Positions 56,822 through 64,000 of a stretch of DNA of 64,000 nucleotides are shown here, one piece after another. The stretch's first letter is position 1, and each line of letters begins with the position of its first letter. Both the position numbers and the translations under genes were made by a program. The stretch spans positions 125,336,391 through 125,400,390 of the forward strand of contig CM043947.1 of assembly GCA_014529385.2 (NCBI GenBank), written 5' to 3'. The notes under the pieces are model-generated. The model searched no databases and was not told the origin of the DNA. It saw only the letters and a program-made list of their open reading frames with translations. This stretch comes from Adiantum capillus-veneris. Taxonomy: Eukaryota; Streptophyta; Polypodiopsida; Polypodiales; Pteridaceae.

Positions 56822-57019
56822 GTGCCTGTAGGGATTTGGAAAGATATCGAGTGTCGATGGTCACAAGAAATTGCAGCAAAAGAGGGGAAAGAATTGTGGG
56901 ATTTGCTACGTCAATGCATGAGAGAGTTGGAAGGTCTTGTGACAACAGGAAGACTCATGAGTAGAGACTTGCGAGCAATCTTCGAACTCTTCTCAGGCTC
57001 TCAGTCTGCCCCCTATTAA
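56822..57019 (+). CDS. Candidate terminal exon, unidentified host gene
   Basis: Preceded by a good acceptor (CCTCTCTCTGTAG|GTGCC at 56820). Open to TAA at 57017-57019: VPVGIWKDIECRWSQEIAAK, then KELWDLLRQCMRELEGLVTT and SRDLRAIFELFSGSQ. The amphipathic helix-like composition looks genuinely coding and differs from the flanks. No family recognised. If real, upstream exons were lost or are disguised. Confidence 0.35.
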   Translation: MPVGIWKDIECRWSQEIAAKEGKELWDLLRQCMRELEGLVTTGRLMSRDLRAIFELFSGSQSAPY

Positions 57020-57786
57020 GCTTCAACCTCGGATAGTGTAAGAATTGATTAGTTTCTCCAATAGAGTCTTCTTGTTTCTTGTATGGAAAATGGATGCCTT
57101 GACGTTTAATTTGCATTTGTACAAATGAATGTTGCTACGACTCTTTGTTGGTCTTTGTCATGAACAAGTATTTGGTAGTGCTAAAAAATGCTTCTTCTTT
57201 AAGTTTTCTCTGCTATGTAAGGGTACATTTTTTACTCTTCTGTCATTGGAAGGGCAATGTTAAATTTTTCCCTTCTATCCAGAAGGGCATACTTCTTACA
57301 TACCTGTCTTTTGACATTTTGAGTTGCCTATCAAATCCTAACGCTGGACATACTGGGTCCAATTGACATTTCATTAATTAATTACATGGCCAGATCCCTC
57401 GGCCACGCTTCCTAAAAGCAAAAGGCTTGAGCTACAACTGTTCCCACGCGGCCCCCCCCTCGGCAACGCAGTCGCCCCTGCACCTTCTCCCTGCCCTGGA
57501 ACCCCCGCCCTCCCACGCAGCAACGATTGGTCTTGCTCTACCTGCAACCCATTCACAGCCGCTCATGTCCACCTCATCGCGATCAGCTATGCATCGAGCG
57601 TATACCTTCAAGCCCCCTCCCGACGGACTCATACACACACACAGAGTTTCCACCACGACTCGTTCTCTGCAATCTTCAAAGGGAAACCAACCCAGAACTC
57701 ACCACACACACACGGACGGAGAAGACTGGGCACTCCCGTAGCCATGGCAGCCCTCATTCATGTCCTCCTCGACTTTGTCGTTCGCC

Positions 57787-57792
<6 letters not shown>
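57020..57792. other. Unassigned; GC-rich in the second half
   Basis: 57020-57370 AT-rich, possibly 3' UTR of the candidate exon. 57400-57750 is GC-rich with overlapping frames on both strands, none with a domain. Confidence 0.2.

Positions 57793-57851
<59 letters not shown>
57793..57851. repeat. (TC)n microsatellite
   Basis: About 29 TC units. Confidence 0.96.
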
Positions 57852-57852
<1 letters not shown>

Positions 57853-59170
57853 CGCACCCACAACGCTAATCTGCTTGGTTGCGTCACCGACACTGGCAAC
57901 TTGATGCCAGCACACACTCTCTCTCTCTCTGTATCTACGTGATCGTCATCGACTCACCAGGGTCTACTTCTCGCACGGCGATGCACAAAGAATTTGTGGA
58001 AACAAAATGCCTTTCAAATTTTCCAAAATTCCCAAACATTTGTCCAGAATAATTTTTTTTTGTAGATTTCCATAAGAAGACTGATTGTCTATCATAGAAA
58101 ATGCGAAAAGCAAAGTTCAAGCTAAACAAATTACATGCGAAAATCTTCAACAATCCAACCAAAATACATATATATATAAACATGCTTTGGTAATTTTTGA
58201 CATTTGGATGCTATCTTGAGAATTTTAATAATTTCCCCAAAAAAATCTCTTCCCCCGTACTGCTCTCACATATACTCTCTCCGTCTTTGTCTCCCTCCCA
58301 CGTGGCACCACCTCTAGGCAATAGACATATGCTTGTCTTCTCCTCCTCAAATTCCTTCTATTCAAACCAAAAAATAATAACTTTGGCACCTTACCCTCAC
58401 GATCCACATTTCCTCCAGCTGGCCACCTCACGCTCATCCTCCGCCTTTTCCTTCCCATCCAAACCAAGGGATCTTTGTAGATACCTTCTAGTAAAGCCCC
58501 AAACGAAAATTAGAGGGACATATTGGGTCTTTTTATTTCACTTTCATTTCATATCATGACATGTCTTGACTTTTCTTGTGTTCTAATGTTTTAATATGTT
58601 AAAGTGGATCTTCACTTGCATAATTCTAGTAAATCCTATGGATACACACACATATATATATTTATCAGTTTTTTTATTTCACATTTCATTTCACAACCTC
58701 ACATGACTTCACTTTTCTTGCATTTTATAACTTAAATCTAGTCAATATTCAGGAAAGTCTCTTTTATTAAGCGATCGTCGGTTGAGTTTCCTCCCCACAA
58801 AGAAGCGAACCAAAAATACTAGCATAAATTTAAAATTTGTAAGATTTTTGAACTATTTTCTCACATATTTCACCAGTTTTTTTTCCCTTTACCATGGTTT
58901 GCAACCAGCTAGTCTTCATTTTCAACCGGCTCAAGGCTAAACTGAGGCAATCCTTTCTTGAACACTGATTTAACTTAAACTCAACCTAATGATTTTATCA
59001 TGCCTAATTGTTTTAGAAAGCCACCGTGATTCTTTCACTTGTTATATATAGTAAAGATACCAAAATTATTTGTAAACGGAAAACAAGTGAGCTTGTGGGT
59101 GTGGTTGCATGCTTATTAGCAAGGTTGGAATTTTCAATGTCGTTGGGGTACTTCATGGAAACATTTACAA
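57852..59170. other. Unassigned AT-rich DNA
   Basis: Short frames only (for example 58197-58559), no motif. A (TA)n scrap at 58168-58178 and another at 58652-58660. Confidence 0.2.
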
Positions 59171-59510
59171 TGGGCCTTCCTCGTTTATAAGTAACACGGG
59201 GTCCAAGTAGAGGAATCGACGGTAGGGGGGCCTTTTTGGCGACGCAAGTGATTTGGGCCGTTGGATCGACGCAGCAAGGGGGGGGGGCAAGATTTATATA
59301 CTGCTGGACTTGCATTGCTTCCAACGAGTCGCACTAGGGAAGCTGGATAGGGTGTGGGATCACGATGGAGCAAGTCAGGAGTTCGAGACGCAGCGCAGCA
59401 AGAGGGGAGCGTTCTTTTTTTATCCACCGTACATGGGATCAACGGTGGATGAAACCCTCACCATAGATCCCACGAGTTTGGGCGTGTCACTTATAAACAG
59501 GGATGGGACT
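59171..59510. repeat. Dispersed repeat copy 2 with inverted ends
   Basis: Left end CGTTTATAAGTAACACGGG (59182-59200) is mirrored by GGCGTGTCACTTATAAACAG (59481-59500), giving imperfect terminal inverted repeats about 340 bases apart. The first 125 bases align with 38572-38690. Inside, AGGAGTTCGAGACGC (59368) resembles a tRNA box B. MITE and SINE readings are both possible. Confidence 0.45.
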
Positions 59511-60496
59511 TGGCAATGCTTGCCGTCTTGAAGACATGTGGAAAGGAAGGAAGAAGAAAAAAGCTCTCTTATGGCAAGTACCCTCAATGGAAACGTATTC
59601 AAATGCTATTTGGCATCCATCGTATCCCATTCTTAACTAGCCTCGTGGGGCCCTTCTTATGATTGTTTGTCCTTTATGGTAGGAAGTTAGTAACCATCTT
59701 GAGTTGAACAAAGTCTTGGAGGTTGGCAATGTTTGAAGTTATGGAACATCAGCATCCAAGAAGTTGTATGTGTCGCAAATTCGCAATTTGTCTTCACCAA
59801 CAAGAAGCCAATATACACTCCTCTTGTATTTGCGCACAACCAAAATGCCCAAAAACAACTTTTTCCAAACACTTGGAAAACCTACGCAGAAATTCTAGAG
59901 GTAAATTGACTCTATTTGTGAAGGATTTTACACGAAAATTTTCCTGATTTTGTAGGTTGTCTCATCTTCAATTTTAAAATTTAGAGGTAAATTTAGGTGA
60001 ATAATCTCTTTGAAGTTGGAAAGATACCCTGATTCTTAGACTTCCAAATTTGTCTGAAGTAGCAAAAACCAACAATTTGTGTGTAAATTAGGATAAACCA
60101 TCCAACTTAAGGACAACAAACCGACTCGTTGCTCACTCATGTTGTAGTGCTTCGATTTCAAGCGACAAGGGCGCAAAAGATATGCAACATTACTCCCTTC
60201 TTAATGGACTTGGTTGGGTTAGGTACGATGGAGCATGCAGATTTTTTGTCTCGTTTTCACAATTCTCGAGGCAAAAAGCGATATAGTACACATGCGAGCC
60301 AACACAGAGCCATCCGCTGCCGAGATTTGAACTATAGTTTGAGCCAATGAAAATGCCCCACATTAGTTTTTGTAATCTGCTAACTCAAGCAAATTTGTGT
60401 TTCAGGTGGGAGGACGTAGACATTATTACCGAGACATGTCCTTTTATTGGTACTTTTATTGTATGAAGACTTGGTTCATCCACATCTTTTTGCCAT
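59511..60496. other. Unassigned
   Basis: No convincing gene; short frames only. Ends at a LINE-type hairpin (60497-60512). Confidence 0.2.
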
Positions 60497-60518
60497 ACTC
60501 ACAATTGTGAGTTGCTAG
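60497..60518 (-). repeat. Retroposon-tail hairpin and LINE target site
   Basis: Perfect palindrome ACTCACAATTGTGAGT (60497-60512). On the minus strand it is followed by ATGGCAAAAAG, so it is the tail of an older element. TTGCTAG at 60512-60518 is the left target duplication of the LINE to the right. Confidence 0.55.
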
Positions 60519-60836
60519 AATTTTTATTTTTATTTTTTAGCAAAACTCACAATTGTGAGTGAATTATATTGATCGTCCCAAAAAATTACAAGACCTTGCC
60601 ATGCTCGTGCAGAGCCATGACATCATCCAGAGACCATAATTACATCGGCTATCTGGGGAGCCACCCCAAACGACCTACCCCTTTGCCCTTGATACAAGGT
60701 TAATTATCATGTTCTTCACAAATCTTATGTTTTCCAATGGCCAAGATTTTCCCCTTTCCTAAGCATTTCGCTGACAACAAGGCACAGGTAATCCTAGACC
60801 AATCATCCGAGTTTTGCTTGCACCCGAGCGTCCATA

Positions 60837-61661
60837 TTAGCACTTTGCTTTCTTGTATAATTTATGTGAAGCTTGCCACCTCAGGAACTCCTTCAAACAC
60901 ACGGCGATTCCTTGTCTGCCATACGTTATGTAAGAAAAAGTACCTGATAATTTGAGTGCAGATGAGGAGGGCAGGACTGCCCAAATTCTTACCTCCAAGG
61001 AGTAAATCGGTCTTGAAAAAACCAATTTTCCATGTTCTTTGGACCCACTTGTATATTTTCCTGCGAGGCCTCTGATAACTGGGCATTCCATAAATAGGTG
61101 GGCCAGATCTTCACTAGCCAACCCGCACCCTAGGCATCAATTTGTCCCAATCCCTCTCTCCTGAATCTTCACCCCCATCGGAAGAGAACCCCTAATTACT
61201 TTCCATAGAAATACCTTCATGTGATGCGAGACCTTTGGCGCCCATATGTTCTCCATTACTTGCTCCCACCTTTCCTCCAACCATTGTTTTTTCCATATCT
61301 TGTTAAGGGGGCTAGACCAATTCTTCTTTAGCATCATTGTATGGTAAATGCCTTTAGAATAGGATTTCCATAAGAGACTGCTTCCGGGCCATTTCAAGGC
61401 ATTCCAGTCAAACTCCAAGTCACAGATTGGCATCACTCCATTGTCAAGCTCTTTCATCACTTTGTTGACAAGCAAAACCTCCAAGCTATTAAGTTGGTAT
61501 TGGGTTACCAGAAGTTCAGTGGTTTTCCAGCTCTTACTGTCACTATCCCAGAAGTGCCCAAGTTGATTCAGACCCTTATTATTCAGTTTCCTGGATGTTT
61601 CTATCCAATAGGGATTATGCGGCGGAACTACAACTTTGGAAAGCCAGGGGGACCAATGCAA
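60837..61661 (-). pseudogene. LINE ORF2 C-terminal region with zf-RVT
   Basis: Reads APKVSHHMKVFLWKVIRGSL, PMGVKIQERGI, a stop, then CLGCGLASEDLAHLFMECPV and IRGLAGKYTSGS. Same domain as at 18240-18440, with W, CxxC and HLFxxC kept. A stop and frame changes separate it from the RT. It is the C-terminal nucleic-acid-binding part of plant LINE ORF2. Confidence 0.75.
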
Positions 61662-61697
61662 AATGGAGTTCTTGAAGTATCTGGTTTCTTCCCCCCA

Positions 61698-62198
61698 CTA
61701 TTGCAAATAGGGAGAAAATGCTCTGTTGCATTTCTGGTCATTTTCTGACATGGAGATCAGCCTTGACTTCTCTATATTGCACTTCGACCCTGAAGCTACT
61801 GAGAACATTTGTACAATCTCCAGAGCTTTCCTGACGACCTGGGGACAGGCCTTCAAGAAGAGGAGAGAATCGTTTGCAAATAGTTTTGCAAGTAGTTGGT
61901 TGTTTCCTGGTAGAGCCAGGCCTTGCAACTCCCCGCGCTCAGCACTAGCTTCGAGCGTCGTGATTAAAGGATGTGAAACTATGGCAAAAAGTAAGGGGGC
62001 AAGAGGGCATCCCTGCTTAATAGACCTTTTGACCTCAAAAGAGCCCACTATTCTATCATTAAATAGGAGCTCTAACTGACTACTAGCCCCTAGTGCATGA
62101 ATAAGATGACATAGGCTAGGCCCAAAGCCCAGAGCTTCCATGACTGCTTCTATATATGTCCATGTTATTCTGTCATAAGCAGTATCTATTTCCACAAT
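61698..62198 (-). pseudogene. LINE reverse transcriptase, truncated
   Basis: VEIDTAYDRITWTYIEAVME is motif A (canonical D-x-x-K-A-Y-D). RSIKQGCPLAPLLFAIVSHP is motif B (R-G-x-x-Q-G-C-P-L-S/A-P). LLAKLFANDSLLFLK is motif C, where the catalytic F-A-D-D has become F-A-N-D. The replacement of an essential Asp predicts no activity. N-terminal endonuclease and RT fingers are missing. Confidence 0.85.
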
Positions 62199-62254
62199 TT
62201 GCTAGCTGAATGTCTTGTAGTTGGATAGTCACGGAACAAATGGAGGGGGTCGGC
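62199..62254. other. Short spacer between two retroposons
   Basis: Holds the right TTGCTAG duplication of the LINE (62199-62205). Confidence 0.4.
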
Positions 62255-63174
62255 ATGCTATGACATTTTTTATTTATTTTTGCAAAAATCACCAATTGGT
62301 GAATGAAAGATATATTATAGAAGACAAAAGATATATTGTACCTATCTCATGCGCATAGCGTACCTCGAGAACCAAAAGGGAACTAAATCAAAACACCGAA
62401 CTGTTCACACCATGATCACTATATCCTAGGCCGAACAAGGGAGGCCAACCCTCACAAACAAACACATCAAAAATTTTCCTTGTAAGGTTGCCATAGTCGC
62501 CTGGCCCTCTGCCACAAGACCAAAACCCCTCCCGTACAAGAAACGACTAAGCTTAAACACGGATACCATATCGCAATAGCCAACATGATTGCATCACGAG
62601 CGGGGCCCTTAGTCCTCATCACCGAAGTTGAATACAGATGCACCATCACCCCGCCTGCAAGAAACGGACTCATCTAGGCAAGTCGTCCAGGCTGCAACAC
62701 ACGCACCACCACAGAGCACAAACAACAACATCAAAAACTATCAGGCTATTTAGGGTGAGCCCAGTACCTACCATCAATAGATTGGGGCACCCATGACTAC
62801 CATGAAGAGCACAGACCCTGCCATCATCACTTCTCCCCTTCATAGACATCGCCACCTTGCAACCACCATCTTGAAGCAGCACACATCCACCATTACAGCC
62901 CACCAAGGGGCCTTAAAGGGGCGTCCTCCACCATGCCAAAAATAGAGGGAGCACGCTCGGGTGGAAGCACAAGGGACTTGGTCGGAATTGTCGGGCCCTA
63001 CCCCCCAGGGACACCCAACCCCGCTGTGGACGAACACCCTCCAAGCATTGCGTCGACACCAACACACTCCACTGCTCATCCGCCCTGCCGCAGGTCAACA
63101 GGGGCCTCCCCACCCACTCGAGCCTCGTAGAAGAGCGACAAGAGAGCTCCCACAACACTTTATGCTATGACATT
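62255..63174 (-). mobile_element. Retroposon F with perfect 13-bp target duplication
   Basis: ATGCTATGACATT at 62255-62267 and 63162-63174 flank an 894-base body (62268-63161). On the minus strand it starts AAGTGTTGTGGGAGCTCTC and ends with hairpin TCACCAATTGGTGA (62289-62302), TTTTTGC and AAAAATAAATAAAAAA. Overlapping frames on both strands (62467-63170) have no domain. It is either a 5'-truncated LINE 3' UTR or a long SINE-like element. Boundaries are secure because of the duplication and tail. Confidence 0.75.
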
Positions 63175-63447
63175 ATTACTAAATAGCAGAAATTATCGCT
63201 TCAAGAAAGGATCGGGCAGCTCTTGCATGCCAATTTTGATGTTTGCACCGATCCATCACCTTGTGGAGTCAATGTATTTCCCAACACTCTCCACACCATC
63301 ACAAAAAAATGTGCCCCTCTTCTGTTAGTTAGTAGTGGTCAATCACCTTATGAAATTTATTGTGAAGTTCCAATACTGTGGCGCTCTTCTTTTCTCGATA
63401 TTTTTGAAAACAATTTGGCAAGTTGAACTTATCCATTAGTGTATGTA

Positions 63448-63451
<4 letters not shown>
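63175..63451 (+). other. Unassigned, 67-codon frame
   Basis: Frame 63223-63426 (MHANFDVCTDPSPCGVNVFP) is open but short; no domain. Target DNA of retroposon F. Confidence 0.2.

Positions 63452-63540
<89 letters not shown>
63452..63540. repeat. (TG)24 followed by (AG)19
   Basis: TG tract 63452-63499 then AG 63500-63538; same composition as 40855-40981. Confidence 0.97.
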
Positions 63541-63542
<2 letters not shown>

Positions 63543-64000
63543 AGACTAAGGGAACTCTCGTGCCTTGATCCTCCACCCAACCTCCCTTTATAAGCCTTGC
63601 CCTTAGGATCCCGTCTCCATTGACAGCCGGCCCTTGGCCCCCACTGGTCCTTGATTTCCCTTTGGTTTTCCCTTGGCATTATATTACTCCCCCTTTGTAG
63701 AATCGTTTTAGTCCTCGAAAACAAAAGTGGTGATATCTTCATAAGGACACTAATGTTTTCCGCAATGGAAAACTTCATGGATCCAACTGTTCATTTGACC
63801 GGAACACGGTTCATTAGGAGGTTCATTGAAACCAAGACTACCATCTTGATTTTTCACATTGTTGAGTATGCTAAACGAGTTATCATAACTAAGATGTACC
63901 CAAAAGAGTATCTCTTTTCACTTTCCATGAAAGTAATTGGCTGATGTAACTTATCAGCAAAATATAAGTCCTTGACTTGTTATTACTTGTCACCAGTAAA
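63541..64000 (-). mobile_element. Probable 3' end of another chromovirus
   Basis: On the minus strand, TTCGAGGACTAAAACGATTC-TACAAAGGGGGAGTAATAT (about 63717-63681) has the same layout as the end of gypsy D (TCGAGGAC...purine tract...GTAATG). A TG-starting LTR would begin at about 63678 (TGCCAAGGGAAAACC) and run left, possibly including the AG/TG tract. The pol C-terminus would lie right of 63720. No second LTR is available, so the call rests on one junction. Confidence 0.35.

Larger units (their letters stand above)
60519..62198 (-). mobile_element. 5'-truncated LINE, minus strand
   Basis: Contains part of ORF2 (RT to C-terminus) and a 3' tail. The tail on the minus strand is ACTCACAATTGTGAGT (60545-60560), TTTTGC and TAAAAAATAAAAATAAAAATT. 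TTGCTAG flanks both sides (60512-60518 and 62199-62205), a short target duplication. The 5' end begins inside RT motif A, as is usual for truncated LINE insertions. Confidence 0.75.

Noticed and set aside
59340-59400. tRNA gene or SINE head around AGGAGTTCGAGACGC
   Set aside because: Box B is approximate and box A is not convincing; kept only as a trait of the dispersed repeat.
62467-63170. Multiple overlapping frames inside retroposon F
   Set aside because: Open on both strands because of GC-rich composition; no recognised motif.

Overview
The window looks like nuclear DNA of a land plant with a very large, repeat-dominated genome. A homosporous fern is my best guess, inferred from the mix of repeats and not proven. 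Everything I can name is a transposable element or a remnant: Ty1/copia, Ty3/gypsy chromoviruses, gypsy elements of Tat type with a second RNase H, LINE pieces, a tRNA-derived SINE, other tailed retroposons, a DUF4216 (CACTA-type) scrap and a Helitron-like replicon. Microsatellites (TG, TC/GA, up to about 50 units) are unusually dense. I found no complete host gene, no tRNA or rRNA gene, and nothing bacterial such as an operon or CRISPR array.

Layout. 1-6801: decayed plus-strand LTR element (A-rich leader, gag-like ORF with broken zinc knuckle, unidentified ORF pieces, protease scrap, PPT, 3' LTR). 6822-7194: inverted repeat enclosing a DUF4216-like fragment. 7498-12400: minus-strand Tat-like gypsy with two LTRs; a chromovirus 3' end (10010-10930) sits in its gag. 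13010-18194: complete, apparently young minus-strand copia with one open gag-pol frame, inserted in LINE-derived DNA. 18195-21100: LINE 3' ends and tailed retroposons. 21100-26800: mostly unassigned, with several exon-like blocks on the minus strand and many microsatellites. 26802-35330: second Tat-like gypsy, minus strand, next to a promoter-plus-start-codon sequence that it may have broken. 35331-44157 and 52707-53470: a Helitron-like unit (RPA-like OB folds, DUF6570-like zinc finger, PIF1 helicase) whose helicase is split by a complete but decayed chromovirus at 44158-52706. 53471-60500: unassigned DNA with a SINE, a retroposon tail, a candidate terminal exon and a dispersed repeat. 60519-62198: 5'-truncated LINE, minus strand. 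62268-63161: tailed retroposon with a 13-bp target duplication. 63440-64000: probable 3' end of another chromovirus.

How the parts relate. The window is a stack of nested insertions. Order can be read in places: chromovirus into Helitron helicase; chromovirus remnant into Tat gag; copia into LINE; one retroposon into the tail of another. The non-LTR elements share one striking feature: a short, near-palindromic hairpin (type ACTCACAATTGTGAGT) just before TTTGCCAAAA and the A-tail, seen at eight sites with sequence change that keeps pairing. It is probably the 3' recognition structure used for reverse transcription, and is the most interesting signal here.
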